Positions 9,596 to 19,006 are shown, counted from the stretch's first letter. The stretch: DNA of 64,000 bases from Oscillospiraceae bacterium (GCA_902802045.1 CADCKQ010000002.1:248001-312000), one strand, 5' to 3'. The notes: generated from the letters alone by a model not told the origin. Numbers and translations: made by a program.

Positions 9596-9607
9596 ATATC
9601 ATATACC

Positions 9608-11842
9608 TCAATCTGAAGGATTTTGTTCCGCATAGACGCTTACGCCCTTGAAAAGCGACTCCGATCTGCAATAAATAAGCACATCGCTGAGAAGCTTCCT
9701 GAGCTCGCTTGCTCTGTTTGTATACAGGTAGAGCCTGTGCCTGTATCTCCTGTTCAGTCTGTAGACTGGCATCGGTGAAGGGCCGAGGACCCGAAGGTCC
9801 GGAATGCTCTTTTTGTTTATCAGGTATGATCTCAGGTACGCGACCGCCTTCAAAACGGCGTCCTCCGAGAGCCCAGAGACTGTGAGCGAAAATATCTCCG
9901 AGAAGGGCGGCGAGCCCTGGAGCTTTCTGAAGCGTATCTCATGCTCATAGAAGGAATCGTAGTCCTGGGCACTTGCAAACCTGATGATTGGATTGTCCGG
10001 AGTGAAGGTCTGTATGACAGCTCTGCCCGGGACCTTTGCCCTGCCGCTTCTGCCTATTATCTGAGTGAGCAGCGAGAAGCAGCGCTCCTCTGCCTTATAG
10101 TCACCCGCGTAGAGGCTCTGGTCTGCTGAGATTATACCGACCAGCGTGACGTTCTCGAAGTTCAAGCCCTTTGATATCATCTGGGTCCCGACCATTATCG
10201 GGATCTTCTCATCGATGAATGTCCCGAAGAGTTTGTCGTGTGAGCCGTATTCATAGAGTGTGTCCGTATCGGCTCTGAGGATCTCTGTATCGGGGAAGAG
10301 TTCAGTCAACTCCTCGGCTATCCTCTGTGTGCCGCTTCCGAAAAATCCTAGTTCCCCTCCGCAATCGGGGCATCTGGAGTCCAGTTTTCTCGTATAGCCG
10401 CAGTAGTGGCAGATAAGTCTGTTGTTATTCGCGTGGTGGGTCAGCGATATGCTGCAGTTGGGACATTTGTATATGAATCCGCAGTCGGGGCAGGTCACGA
10501 GCTTATGTGAGCCTCTTCTGTTTATAAAGACAAGGCTCTGTTCCCCGTTTTGGAGGTTCTTCTCTATCTCGTCCCTGAGCGTGAAACTTATATCGCTCAT
10601 GTTCCCGTTGGCCATGTCGTCCCTGAGGTCCACTGTCATGACCTCCGGAAGCGACAGCCTGTTATAGCGGTCACTGAGCCTGAAATATCCATAGTCTCCC
10701 CTTTGGGCTTTATATCTAGTAGTCAGATCGGGAGTTGCACTGCCGAGGATGAGGGGAACTCCCTTCTTATAGCAGATATACTCTCCGATCTCCCTCGCGC
10801 TGTATCTGGGGTTGTTCTCTGACCTGTAGGAGTCGTCATTCTCCTCGTCTATTATCATGAGGCCGAGATCTGTTACGGGCGCGAAAACCGCACTTCTTGT
10901 TCCGATAACGACCCGGGCAAGCCCTGATTTGATCTTCTTCCACTCCGTGCATCTCTCGGACGCGCTCAGACCCGAGTGCAGTACGGCGATATTGTTTCCA
11001 AAATACCTTGAGAAAAATGCGATCATCTGCGGGGTCAGGGAGATTTCGGGAACAAGCAGCACGGCGCATTTTCCGGAGAGGAAGCTGTCCATTATAAGGT
11101 GCAGATAGACCATCGTTTTTCCGCTGCCCGTAACGCCGTGGACAAGATTTACGCTGAAGCCGGAACCGCTCTTCTCTTTAAGGCCGGCAAAGACTTCTCT
11201 CTGTTCATCGGAAAGCGGAGGAAGCCCGCATACGACCTTCTCATTTTTAAAGGTGTCGAACTGACCTGCGTATACGAACTTTATAAGCTCCGCCTTCGCC
11301 AGTGCGTTTAAAGTCGCCCCGGTCGCTCCCGTGATCTCCTGAATATCTTTTACGGGGAGCTGTCCGAAAGTCGCAAGAAGCTCCAGAACTGCGCTCTGCA
11401 GATGGGCTTTGTTCTTCTTCCCATCCGCGATACTCAGTGCTTCATCGGGATCCGTATTGAGCTCGACACATTTTATATTTTTGTCTTTGATCCTGCGCTC
11501 GCCCTTGATATTGAACCAGAATCCTGTAGGCAGCATGACACGGAGAGCATCGAAGAGAGTGCAGAAATACCTGTTTCTCATGAATACAGCCAGTGCTATC
11601 TGCTCTTTGGTATACATCGAAGCAGCATCCAGAACAGAATGAACGGACTTAAGCCCTTCCGTATCACCGGATCTCGTTACTTCCAGTATTACGCCGTCCG
11701 AGAGGTGGTTGTTCTTTGAAAACGGAACACGCACTCTGACCCCCGTCGTCGCTTTATCAGCGAGATCATCGGGGACCTTATATGAAAACGGCTTGTCAAA
11801 ACTGTAGTCGGAATCGGCGACAGCTACGGTTGCGATCAGCAT
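9608..11842 (-). CDS. priA: Primosomal replication restart helicase PriA
   Basis: 3'-5' DNA helicase that reloads the replisome at stalled forks. It shows an N-terminal 3'-DNA-binding domain, Walker A GVTGSGKTMVY near 235, DEEN Walker B-like IIDEEND, a cysteine-rich zinc insertion (CPDCGFIYKCPNC and CHYCG, CPDCGG), and helicase motifs ending in QIIGRSGRA. 744 residues is normal. The start is the ATG at 11842, matching the usual MxxxVAVAD beginning, but I see no Shine-Dalgarno before it. A terminator-like hairpin lies immediately upstream. coaBC, which sits between rpoZ and priA in Bacillus, is absent here. Confidence 0.93.
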   Translation of the reverse strand: MLIATVAVADSDYSFDKPFSYKVPDDLADKATTGVRVRVPFSKNNHLSDGVILEVTRSGDTEGLKSVHSVLDAASMYTKEQIALAVFMRNRYFCTLFDALRVMLPTGFWFNIKGERRIKDKNIKCVELNTDPDEALSIADGKKNKAHLQSAVLELLATFGQLPVKDIQEITGATGATLNALAKAELIKFVYAGQFDTFKNEKVVCGLPPLSDEQREVFAGLKEKSGSGFSVNLVHGVTGSGKTMVYLHLIMDSFLSGKCAVLLVPEISLTPQMIAFFSRYFGNNIAVLHSGLSASERCTEWKKIKSGLARVVIGTRSAVFAPVTDLGLMIIDEENDDSYRSENNPRYSAREIGEYICYKKGVPLILGSATPDLTTRYKAQRGDYGYFRLSDRYNRLSLPEVMTVDLRDDMANGNMSDISFTLRDEIEKNLQNGEQSLVFINRRGSHKLVTCPDCGFIYKCPNCSISLTHHANNNRLICHYCGYTRKLDSRCPDCGGELGFFGSGTQRIAEELTELFPDTEILRADTDTLYEYGSHDKLFGTFIDEKIPIMVGTQMISKGLNFENVTLVGIISADQSLYAGDYKAEERCFSLLTQIIGRSGRAKVPGRAVIQTFTPDNPIIRFASAQDYDSFYEHEIRFRKLQGSPPFSEIFSLTVSGLSEDAVLKAVAYLRSYLINKKSIPDLRVLGPSPMPVYRLNRRYRHRLYLYTNRASELRKLLSDVLIYCRSESLFKGVSVYAEQNPSD

Positions 11843-11845
11843 AAA

Positions 11846-11885
11846 AAGACAAAAATCAAAAGCAGCGGGGTTTGCGCGCCCCGCT
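11846..11885 (-). terminator. Terminator-like hairpin between rpoZ and priA
   Basis: On the minus strand AGCGGGG (11885-11879) pairs with CCCCGCT (11870-11864) over an 8-nt loop. A T-rich run with interruptions (GCTTTTGATTTTTG) follows directly and reaches the priA ATG. The first base of the stem overlaps the rpoZ stop codon. It could be a partial terminator or attenuator that lowers priA expression relative to rpoZ. Confidence 0.6.
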
Positions 11886-12076
11886 TACTTTTTAACTGAG
11901 AGTTTTCCGGTGAAGACTTCGTCGATTGCAGTGGAGACAGGTTTCTTTTCCGGAGTCTCCTCTCTTTCCTGTGCCTGGGCAGAAAGAGTGCGGGCTCTTC
12001 TTGCCACAAGGTTCACGAGCTGGTATCTGCTGCCTGTTTTGTCTACGAGATCGGCAACAGGAGGATAAAGCATCAT
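11885..12076 (-). CDS. rpoZ: DNA-directed RNA polymerase omega subunit
   Basis: A 63-residue omega subunit, which helps assemble RNA polymerase and supports ppGpp response in some bacteria. The core signature is visible as PPVADLVDKTGSRYQLV followed by LVARRAR; the tail is charged and variable. Two adjacent ATGs exist; the first (12076) has AGAGG 9 nt upstream. It follows gmk by 4 bp, the standard Firmicutes order. Confidence 0.9.
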   Translation of the reverse strand: MMLYPPVADLVDKTGSRYQLVNLVARRARTLSAQAQEREETPEKKPVSTAIDEVFTGKLSVKK

Positions 12077-12080
12077 TGTA

Positions 12081-12680
12081 TCAAACCTCTTTCAAATAAA
12101 ATTCTCTGTTTTTGTATCTGCATTTTTCAGCAGTGAAAATAGCCTTCATTTCTTCGGCAGCCGTATCGAGATCATCATTGACAATTATATAATCGTAGTC
12201 AATACTCTCCGCATATTCTTCCTTGGCTCTTTCAAGCCTTGATCTTATGCTCTCTTCGGTCTCTGTGCCTCTGGCTTCCAGGCGCTTTCTGAGCTCATCC
12301 ATGGTCGGGGTTATTATAAATATCAGGACTGAATAATCAGTGGCGGCTTTGATCTGTTTCCCGCCCTGGACATCTATGTCGGAGATAACGCTCATACCCT
12401 GCGAGATCTTTTCTTCAACAAAGGCTTTAGGAGTACCGTAGCCGTTAGATACATATGTGGCGTGCTCAAGCAGCTGCCCGTCTCTGACCATTTTGTCGAA
12501 GGTCTCCCGGTCAATGAAGAAATAGTCCTCTCCGTCTATTTCGCCCTCTCTGGGTTTTCTGGTCGTAACAGATGTGGAAAAACATATATCATCTCTTCCC
12601 GCGATCGCTTTGTCAATTACGGTATTCTTTCCTACCCCTGAGGGCCCGGAGACAACATACAGCTTTCCTTTTTCAACCAT
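12081..12680 (-). CDS. gmk: Guanylate kinase
   Basis: Phosphorylates GMP to GDP. The P-loop is SGPSGVGKNT (Asn replaces the more usual Gly/Ser before Thr), followed by the GMP-binding TTRKPREGEIDGEDYFF region and the lid with ARGTETEESIRSRL. 199 residues is normal. Its start overlaps remA by 8 bp. Confidence 0.96.
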   Translation of the reverse strand: MVEKGKLYVVSGPSGVGKNTVIDKAIAGRDDICFSTSVTTRKPREGEIDGEDYFFIDRETFDKMVRDGQLLEHATYVSNGYGTPKAFVEEKISQGMSVISDIDVQGGKQIKAATDYSVLIFIITPTMDELRKRLEARGTETEESIRSRLERAKEEYAESIDYDYIIVNDDLDTAAEEMKAIFTAEKCRYKNREFYLKEV

Positions 12681-12930
12681 TATTTTCTATCTCCTCTGTT
12701 TCATTTAATCTTCCGGAAAGAATCTCCGGAGAAATGCTCGAGAGAATGACATACCCGCAATCGGAAAAGATGACGGACCTGGTGCTCCTGCCGAAGGAAG
12801 CGTCAATCAGCGTACCCTTCTCCTTGCAGTCCTGTATGAACCTTTTGATCGGCGCCGAATCAGGCTCCGTAATGCTGAGAACTCTGTCGGGATTTACCAG
12901 ATTCCCGAAGCCTATATTCAAAAACTTCAT
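12673..12930 (-). CDS. remA: RemA-type DNA-binding regulator (DUF370)
   Basis: Small regulator of the RemA/YlzA family. In Bacillus subtilis it activates extracellular-matrix and osmoprotection genes. It begins with FLNIGFGNLVNPDRVLSI, which is diagnostic, and has the ASFGRSTRSVIFSDCGYVI core. 85 residues; overlaps yicC by 4 bp and gmk by 8 bp. Its targets in this organism are unknown. Confidence 0.9.
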   Translation of the reverse strand: MKFLNIGFGNLVNPDRVLSITEPDSAPIKRFIQDCKEKGTLIDASFGRSTRSVIFSDCGYVILSSISPEILSGRLNETEEIENNG

Positions 12931-13805
12931 TCTATATTCTGTATCTGCTCACGGATCTTTTCGATCTCGCATTTGATATCCACGACAACGTGGGCGGTAT
13001 CCGAATTGAGGCATTTGGAGCCGATCGTATTGGCCTCCCTGTTGAATTCCTGAATGAGAAAATCGAGCTTCTTGCCGACAGGATTCTTATCCTCCAGCAT
13101 CGAGGTCATCTGGCTAATATGGCTTTTGAGCCTTACAGTCTCCTCGTCGACAGCTATTCTGTCCGCGAATATGGCGACCTCCTGAAGGACCCGGTTCTCG
13201 TCGTATTCCCTGTTCTCCAGAACGGCCGTGATCTTCTCCTTAAGGCGTTTCTGATATTCGTTAACGGTCGCGGCGGAATTGTTCTCAACAATGCCTACGT
13301 AACCGGAAATGACCGAGAGTCTCCCCAGTATATCGTCTTTGAGCTTCGCGCCTTCTGTGTATCTCATGGAGTCATACTTGAGCAGTGCTTCCTCAAGAGC
13401 CTCCATGATGAGCGAGAGGATGAAATCCTCATCGCTTTCTCTTCTTTTGCTGACCAGAACATCCGGAAGACGGCTTGCGCTCACGGGATCCAGATCCGAT
13501 TCTTTGCCCAGAATCTCTGAAATATGATCCAGGGCGTTTATATATTCCTTTAGAAGCGCGTCATTGACGGTGATCTCATTTGAGGCTAGGTCTTCAAACT
13601 CGATGCTGATAAATACGTCGATCTTTCCTCTTGAGATATGTTCCTTGACCTTGGACCTGACGCTGTCTTCCGCAAAAATGAAATTTCTCGGGATCTTGAC
13701 ACCGCAATCGAAATATCTGTTGTTTACGCTTCTCAACTCAGCGGAAACGGTCACACCGTCTTTTGAAATTTTGGCGTTTCCGTAGCCCGTCATGCTCTTA
13801 ACCAT
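12927..13805 (-). CDS. YicC-family endoribonuclease-like protein
   Basis: YicC/YloC family, linked to RNA decay (endoribonuclease activity reported for family members). It starts MVKSMTGYG, the typical family N-terminus. I therefore place the start at 13805 rather than an upstream in-frame ATG at 13823; AGGAG lies about 9 nt before 13805. The C-terminal DUF1732 part is recognisable by GKKLDFLIQEFNREANTIGSK. About 292 residues. The first 8 bp overlap the end of the preceding rseC-like gene. Confidence 0.9.
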   Translation of the reverse strand: MVKSMTGYGNAKISKDGVTVSAELRSVNNRYFDCGVKIPRNFIFAEDSVRSKVKEHISRGKIDVFISIEFEDLASNEITVNDALLKEYINALDHISEILGKESDLDPVSASRLPDVLVSKRRESDEDFILSLIMEALEEALLKYDSMRYTEGAKLKDDILGRLSVISGYVGIVENNSAATVNEYQKRLKEKITAVLENREYDENRVLQEVAIFADRIAVDEETVRLKSHISQMTSMLEDKNPVGKKLDFLIQEFNREANTIGSKCLNSDTAHVVVDIKCEIEKIREQIQNIE

Positions 13806-14220
13806 TGAATTTCTTCTCCTCATTAAAATCGACTATTGAAAAATCGATGGCGGTTTTTCTCTTGCGCTCGGTAAGAACAATGACAATTCCCCCCAGGATA
13901 ATGCCGAGAAAGGCGCATACTATGGAAATTCCTTCAGACTTGAAAACAAGCGAGCCCAAGGCGTACATAAGAATCATCAGAACTATCGGGATAACATAGA
14001 CCAGAAACGCTGCCTTGTATACGTAGGAGTTTTTGCTCTCGATCAGAACGGCATCGCCGGGTCTCGCGTCAATGTCGTTTCTGGCGACTGTCTTTATCTC
14101 ACCCTGATAGATGCAGCTCTCACAGCTCGAGCAGCTGCTCCCGCAGGCTGTCATTCTGGTGACGGCGACCTCTGCCATGTTGTGATCAAGTACTTTTGTA
14201 AGTACGGCTTCCTGTCTCAT
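13798..14220 (-). CDS. RseC/MucC-family membrane protein
   Basis: Small inner-membrane protein of the SoxR-reducing RseC family (PF04246 type). The N-terminal cytoplasmic part has a cysteine cluster, CGSSCSSCESC (about 27-37), suited to an iron-sulfur or zinc site. Two membrane segments (about 69-90 and 97-116) and a short charged tail follow. In Clostridia members often accompany Rnf genes, but none is nearby here, so the role is open. It lies 2 bp after cdaR. Confidence 0.8.
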   Translation of the reverse strand: MRQEAVLTKVLDHNMAEVAVTRMTACGSSCSSCESCIYQGEIKTVARNDIDARPGDAVLIESKNSYVYKAAFLVYVIPIVLMILMYALGSLVFKSEGISIVCAFLGIILGGIVIVLTERKRKTAIDFSIVDFNEEKKFNG

Positions 14221-14222
14221 TT

Positions 14223-15464
14223 CTATCCCTTCTTAAGCTCGACCGAAATCTGATAGTCGCCTACAGCGCCCACATTGCTGGCTCCATCAACATATATCTT
14301 TACGTCAACGATAAATGTTCCCGCTGACTCGTTGTAATCCGTGAGATCCGCGACAGCACGGAGATTCTCTGCCCTGACGGATGCGAGATCTTCCGGAGTG
14401 CCTCTGAGGACGACTTCCAGCTCTCTGGTGAGTATATCGCTTGTGAAACCGCTTGTCACATTGGTACAGGCGAGGTTTGCAGCAGGAATCGTAAACTTCT
14501 CGGTCTCAAGCCCGACTATCTCGACCGTAACAGTGACTTCAGAGCTTCCTGAGAGGTTGCTGAGTTCATTGTCTATAGTGATCGGATATTTCTCGGTGAA
14601 GGTCGATGAGAAATCGGTCAGGTCAATGGTCGCTACAGTGATCTGGTTGAGGCCTGCCAGAATGGCAGAATCTCCGGCCACAGTGACGGAAGCGGGCTCG
14701 AGAGTAACTTTTGTATTTTCCGCGTTCGCTCCGGCGCCCTGAAGCAGTTCAGCACGCAGCGCGACTTCCTTGATCTGCAGAATAGGCAGAGTAGCTTTGA
14801 CTGTCTCGACGTTGGCTGTCAACCCAGTGCTTGAGCATTCATTGCCTTTGCTGTCCATCAGGGTAAAGGGAACGTCGGTCGTATATGAAACGCTGATGTC
14901 TTCCTCACCGAATGTGACCCATGCATAGGATATGTCCGAGAGCAGCGCTTCAGCGCCTCTTAAAGTGATCGTGGAAGGCTCGAATACGGGAGATTCGGCT
15001 GTATATCCCTCCGCGGTATTCCCGTCAAAGCTTCCGCGCACGGGCACCGTCTTCTCAATGACCGGAGACAGATTGAAGCTTATGACCTGAGGAGTTTCTC
15101 TTCTGACGGAGATATTTGCCTCATTGGTATTTGCAGGAAATTTTATCGAATATGTCAGGTTGGTATATCCGACCTGAGTGAGCTTGCTGACATCCACGGA
15201 GGCCGTCAGATCCGCAGGCTCAAGAAGCCCTACTACATTTCTAGGCCCCGAGAGCGTAACGCTTACCGTATTCACGCTCGGATCGATGATCACAAAGCCC
15301 TTGGACGCGAGCAGAGCTTCCTCACCCGTAAACTCTACACGCACGCCGTCAAAGCGCTTGGAAATGACATCCTGATCATTCGAAGCCACGTAGACCCAGA
15401 TGGCAAAAGATGTCAACAGAGCGACTATAATATAGAATAATTTGCTGTTAAAAAACTTCTTCAT
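14223..15464 (-). CDS. cdaR: CdaA regulatory protein CdaR (YbbR repeats)
   Basis: Extracytoplasmic regulator of diadenylate cyclase. An N-terminal signal anchor (FYIIVALLTSFAIWVYVAS, about 9-27) precedes roughly four YbbR repeats, each an all-beta unit of about 85 residues. I choose ATG 15464 because the protein then begins MKKFFNSK and an anchor. An upstream in-frame start would only add Arg-rich residues from within cdaA. It overlaps the end of cdaA by 17 bp. The gene for GlmM, the usual third member of cdaA-cdaR-glmM, is elsewhere in this window at 41.6 kb. Confidence 0.9.
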   Translation of the reverse strand: MKKFFNSKLFYIIVALLTSFAIWVYVASNDQDVISKRFDGVRVEFTGEEALLASKGFVIIDPSVNTVSVTLSGPRNVVGLLEPADLTASVDVSKLTQVGYTNLTYSIKFPANTNEANISVRRETPQVISFNLSPVIEKTVPVRGSFDGNTAEGYTAESPVFEPSTITLRGAEALLSDISYAWVTFGEEDISVSYTTDVPFTLMDSKGNECSSTGLTANVETVKATLPILQIKEVALRAELLQGAGANAENTKVTLEPASVTVAGDSAILAGLNQITVATIDLTDFSSTFTEKYPITIDNELSNLSGSSEVTVTVEIVGLETEKFTIPAANLACTNVTSGFTSDILTRELEVVLRGTPEDLASVRAENLRAVADLTDYNESAGTFIVDVKIYVDGASNVGAVGDYQISVELKKG

Positions 15465-16320
15465 CAGACTGTTCTTTCTTTTTGGGCTTGAATATCTTCT
15501 TAAGAACCGCTGTAATGGAATTGTCCTCGGCCTTCTCGTCCGATACCAGTTCGTTTCTGAGTATCTTCTCAAAGGTTTCATTGTCGAGATGGCGCTTCAA
15601 AGTGCCGTTCATGGCAATCGAAACAGCTCCGGCCTCTTCGGATACTATGACTACAATCGCGTCGGACTGTTCACTTAGTCCGATACCTGCTCTGTGTCTC
15701 ATTCCGAGGTCCTTGCTCAGGTTGGTGCTCTTTGTAAGAGGAAGGACACAGCCTGCAGCGATTATCCTGCCGTCTCTGATTATGATCGCGCCATCGTGCA
15801 GAGGAGCCTTGTCATAGAAAAGATTCTTGATAAGCTCGGCCGTGACGTCGGAATTGATCATAGTGCCGGTGTTGATAATATCGTTGAGATTTATGCTGCG
15901 CTCAAAGATGATAAGGGCGCCTGTCCTCGATTCGGCCATATCCTTGCAGGCAAGGGCTGTCTGGGCAACTGCCATATCGACGACGCTTCCAAATGTATAT
16001 CTGGATCTGCCGATCCCGCTGCCCATACGCTCAAGGAGCCTTCTGAGTTCCGGCTGAAATATGATGACCAGGGCAAGCAGGCCGAGCTCAAGAGTTCTCT
16101 GGAGCAGAAATGTGACCATTTTGAGATTCAAGAGATTCGCAAGCGCAAAGACAGCGAGCAGGATCACAATGCCTCTCACAACGTTGTGTGAATTGTTCCT
16201 TCTGACAAATACAAGTACGAGATAAATAATCACGGCAACGACCAGGATGTCAACGACATCCCAGAAGCCGATCGTAGCTATAAGGTTTTTGAAGTTGGAA
16301 AAAAACTGTGCAAGTTTCAT
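15448..16320 (-). CDS. cdaA: Diadenylate cyclase CdaA
   Basis: Membrane enzyme making cyclic di-AMP from two ATP, a second messenger for potassium, osmotic and cell-wall homeostasis. Three N-terminal membrane segments (within about 15-85) precede the DAC domain. DAC shows DGAIII near 180 and RHRAG near 213. The Lys/Glu-rich tail is cytoplasmic. 290 residues is usual. It overlaps ispF by 4 bp and is followed by cdaR. Confidence 0.95.
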   Translation of the reverse strand: MKLAQFFSNFKNLIATIGFWDVVDILVVAVIIYLVLVFVRRNNSHNVVRGIVILLAVFALANLLNLKMVTFLLQRTLELGLLALVIIFQPELRRLLERMGSGIGRSRYTFGSVVDMAVAQTALACKDMAESRTGALIIFERSINLNDIINTGTMINSDVTAELIKNLFYDKAPLHDGAIIIRDGRIIAAGCVLPLTKSTNLSKDLGMRHRAGIGLSEQSDAIVVIVSEEAGAVSIAMNGTLKRHLDNETFEKILRNELVSDEKAEDNSITAVLKKIFKPKKKEQSDEEVF

Positions 16321-16790
16321 ATATTATCGATCAATACAACGGCATGCGCGGATATCCCGGAGCCGTCACCCGTAAATCCGAGCTTTTCCTCGGTCGTGGC
16401 CTTCACGCTTATATTGCCTTTATCTGTGCATAGCGCGGAAGCAATATTATCTCTCATTTTATCGATATGAGGCGCCATTCTGGGTGCCTGCGCGATTATT
16501 GTAATATCGGCGTTTACGGTGTAATAGCTGTGCTTCTCGAGGATAAGCCTTACCTGTTTCAGAAGAGAAATACTGTCCGCTCCGAGATAACTGTCATCGC
16601 TGTCGGGAAAAAGATGCCCTATATCACCCAGCGCAGCTGCCCCGAGAAGAGCGTCCATAAGAGCGTGAACGGCTACATCCGCGTCGCTGTGCCCCAGAAG
16701 GCCTTTTTCGTAATCTATTTTAACACCGCCGAGGATGAGATCCCTGCCCTCGACGAGTTTGTGAACATCGTATCCGTGTCCGATCCTCAA
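16317..16790 (-). CDS. ispF: 2-C-methyl-D-erythritol 2,4-cyclodiphosphate synthase
   Basis: MEP-pathway enzyme that cyclises CDP-ME 2-phosphate. Metal ligands Asp8 and His10 lie in GYDVHKL, and [20 protein letters not shown] carries the third metal His. 157 residues, full length. It overlaps ispD by 4 bp; the two enzymes act two steps apart, with ispE between them in the pathway but not here. Confidence 0.96.
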   Translation of the reverse strand: MRIGHGYDVHKLVEGRDLILGGVKIDYEKGLLGHSDADVAVHALMDALLGAAALGDIGHLFPDSDDSYLGADSISLLKQVRLILEKHSYYTVNADITIIAQAPRMAPHIDKMRDNIASALCTDKGNISVKATTEEKLGFTGDGSGISAHAVVLIDNI

Positions 16791-17515
16791 AGCGTTTCTC
16801 CTCCGGATCTGAGTATCGCCTCTCCGACAAGAATATCGAAGGGAGTCGTGAGCTTGATGTTTTCTGGGTCACCGGCAACCGTATAGGGTTTGAATCCCAT
16901 TAGTTCGACAGCACTGCTGTCATCCGTGACCGTGATGTTCTTATCTATGCAGTGGGTAAGAGCGCCTTTCAGGATATCCTTGTCAAATACCTGAGGTGTC
17001 TGAACGCGGAAGAGCTTCTCTCTGTCAACATCACCTGTCACCATTCCGCCTTCGCACACTTTGACTGTATCCGACACGGGGATCACAGGAATAGCGCTTC
17101 TGTGATGGGAGGCGCAGTCTATAAGAGATCTGATGAGCTCGTCCTTTACGAATGGCCTCGCGCCGTCATGTACAGCAACAAGCATTGTCTGTCCCTTGAG
17201 CTCGCTGATACCGATAAGAGCGCTCTCCTGCCTTGTAAGCCCGCCTTTCACGACCTTGCTCACCTTACTGAAGCCGCCCTTCGCGACGAGATCCGCGACC
17301 TGCTCGATGAGCTCGCTTCTTGTAACGACAACAATTTCATCGATTTCATCGCAGCTCTCAAACGCGCCGATGCATCTCTCCAGGACGGTTTTTCCGCCAA
17401 GAGACAGGGAAATCTTGTCTCTTCCCATTCTCTCTGAAGTGCCGGCAGCGACGATTACAACGCTGCACTTGAGTTCATAAAAGTGTGTAAGCTTGTTGAA
17501 TAATTTAAGGGCCAT
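16787..17515 (-). CDS. ispD: 2-C-methyl-D-erythritol 4-phosphate cytidylyltransferase
   Basis: MEP-pathway enzyme that attaches CMP to MEP. After a short N-terminal extension (about 16 residues), the nucleotidyltransferase start is [16 protein letters not shown], then HDGARPF and VQTPQVF. AGGATAAG precedes the ATG at 17515, 3 bp after mreB, so the extension is likely real. 242 residues. The neighbouring ispF supports the call. Confidence 0.94.
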   Translation of the reverse strand: MALKLFNKLTHFYELKCSVVIVAAGTSERMGRDKISLSLGGKTVLERCIGAFESCDEIDEIVVVTRSELIEQVADLVAKGGFSKVSKVVKGGLTRQESALIGISELKGQTMLVAVHDGARPFVKDELIRSLIDCASHHRSAIPVIPVSDTVKVCEGGMVTGDVDREKLFRVQTPQVFDKDILKGALTHCIDKNITVTDDSSAVELMGFKPYTVAGDPENIKLTTPFDILVGEAILRSGGETL

Positions 17516-17518
17516 ATC

Positions 17519-18550
17519 TTATCCTCTGAGCATTCTTCTTCTGGAGAAGTTCATCATACCGTCCTGCATCTCATCGAGTGCTGAAAGGAGCTTCCCGGCG
17601 CCATAGGCTGTACAGGAGATAGGATCATCGACTACAGCTGTTCTGATTCCCGTGCTTCTCTCGACGACCTTTTCTATCCCGTATATAAGGCTGCCGCCTC
17701 CGGATAGGAGTATCCCGTTTGCATCCAGGTCACCGACAAGATCCGGAGGAGTGATCTCCAGGACTCTGTGAATACTGTCGAGTATCGCATTGACCGGATC
17801 GACGAAGGCATCGATGAGTTCATTGGATGTTATCTTGACGGATTTCGGAAGTCCCGTCGCGAGGTCTCTTCCCCTGACCTCTTCTATACTCATATCTTTT
17901 CTCTGAACGACGCAACCGATGCCTTTTTTGAGATCCTCGGCAGTTCTTGTCCCGATCAGGAGATTGTATTTGGATCTGATGAACTTAACGATCGAATCGT
18001 CGAAGGTCCCGCCCGCAGTCTTAATGGACTCGCAGGCCACGACTCCGCCTCCGGAAACCATTGCCACTTCCGTAGTACCGCCTCCGATATCGACGATAAG
18101 ATGTCCGTCAGGCTTTGAAAGATCGATACCCGCACCAACTGCAGTGGCGACAGCCATCTCCTGAAGATATACTTTCCTGGCGCCTGCCTCAATGGCGGCG
18201 TCGATTACTGCTCTCTCCTGAACTCCGGTAATACTGCTCGGAACGCACATCAGCATACAGGGCTTGAAAAAACTGAACGATGTGACTCCGGAGATGAGCT
18301 CTCTGAGCATCAGCGCGGCAAGATCATAATCTGAGATGACGCCTTCCTGTATGGGATTGACGGGAACTATATTGGCAGGCGTACGGCCGAGCATTTTCTC
18401 AGCTTCATTGCCCATTTTAAGCATTTTGCCGCTGAATTTGTCAACAGCAATAACAGTCGGTTCCCTGACAACTATGCCGCTCCCCTGCTCATAGACAAGA
18501 GTCTCGCAAGTGCCCATATCGACTGCTATATCTTTTTCGAATATAACCAT
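17519..18550 (-). CDS. mreB: Rod-shape protein MreB/Mbl
   Basis: Bacterial actin that guides lateral cell-wall synthesis. Actin-fold nucleotide motifs are present: VDMGTCETLVY (phosphate 1), VDIGGGTTEVA (phosphate 2) and LSGGGSLIYG (adenosine). AAAGG lies 7 nt before the ATG at 18550, so I prefer this to the upstream TTG at 18556. No mreC or mreD follows; the next genes are ispD and ispF. The phosphate-1 loop has Cys-Glu where MreB commonly has Ala-Asn, which may mark an Mbl- or MreBH-like paralogue. Confidence 0.9.
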   Translation of the reverse strand: MVIFEKDIAVDMGTCETLVYEQGSGIVVREPTVIAVDKFSGKMLKMGNEAEKMLGRTPANIVPVNPIQEGVISDYDLAALMLRELISGVTSFSFFKPCMLMCVPSSITGVQERAVIDAAIEAGARKVYLQEMAVATAVGAGIDLSKPDGHLIVDIGGGTTEVAMVSGGGVVACESIKTAGGTFDDSIVKFIRSKYNLLIGTRTAEDLKKGIGCVVQRKDMSIEEVRGRDLATGLPKSVKITSNELIDAFVDPVNAILDSIHRVLEITPPDLVGDLDANGILLSGGGSLIYGIEKVVERSTGIRTAVVDDPISCTAYGAGKLLSALDEMQDGMMNFSRRRMLRG

Positions 18551-18582
18551 CCGCAAACCTTTCAGCTATATATATTCAGGAT

Positions 18583-18611
18583 ATTTTAACACATAAGCTT
18601 TTAATAAACAA
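18583..18611 (-). promoter_or_regulatory. Promoter for the mreB-to-rsgA run
   Basis: TTGTTT (18611-18606) and TAAAAT (18588-18583) are separated by 17 bp on the minus strand, about 33 bp before the mreB start. No other clear promoter is visible for the tightly packed genes down to 2.4 kb, though internal ones may exist. Confidence 0.65.
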
Positions 18612-18623
18612 TAAATTTATGTT

Positions 18624-18652
18624 AACAAAAAGAGGCTCCCTGAGGAACCTCA
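18624..18652 (-). terminator. Terminator of rplS
   Basis: Minus-strand hairpin GAGGTTCC-TCA-GGGAGCCTC (with one G-U pair) followed by five T residues, starting 13 bp after the rplS stop. It separates rplS from the mreB promoter. Confidence 0.85.
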
Positions 18653-18664
18653 ATTTGTTTGGTA

Positions 18665-19006
18665 TCAAAGGCGCTCCTTGACTTTCGCAGCTTTACCTAC
18701 GCGATCGCGGAGATAATAGAGCTTGGCTCTGCGCACTTTACCTTTACGTACGGTTGTGACAGCTGCTATTGAAGGAGAATGTACAGGAAATACTTTCTCG
18801 CAGCCTACTCCGTAGCTGATGCGGCGGACTGTGATCGTCTCATTGATCCCGCCATGCTTTTTCGCAATAATGGTGCCCTCGAAAGCCTGGATACGCTCAC
18901 GGTTGCCTTCCTTGACCTTGACGTCAACTCTGACTGTGTCGCCGACGTTCATTTCGGGAAGTTCGGGCTTCATGTACTGCTCGCTTAAAACCTGAACCAG
19001 ATCCAT
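18665..19006 (-). CDS. rplS: Large ribosomal subunit protein bL19
   Basis: 50S protein at the 30S-50S interface. The 113-residue sequence is typical, with [19 protein letters not shown] and the conserved [20 protein letters not shown] end. It forms its own transcription unit with a promoter, leader and terminator. In many Firmicutes it follows rimM-trmD, which are not here. Confidence 0.97.
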   Translation of the reverse strand: MDLVQVLSEQYMKPELPEMNVGDTVRVDVKVKEGNRERIQAFEGTIIAKKHGGINETITVRRISYGVGCEKVFPVHSPSIAAVTTVRKGKVRRAKLYYLRDRVGKAAKVKERL

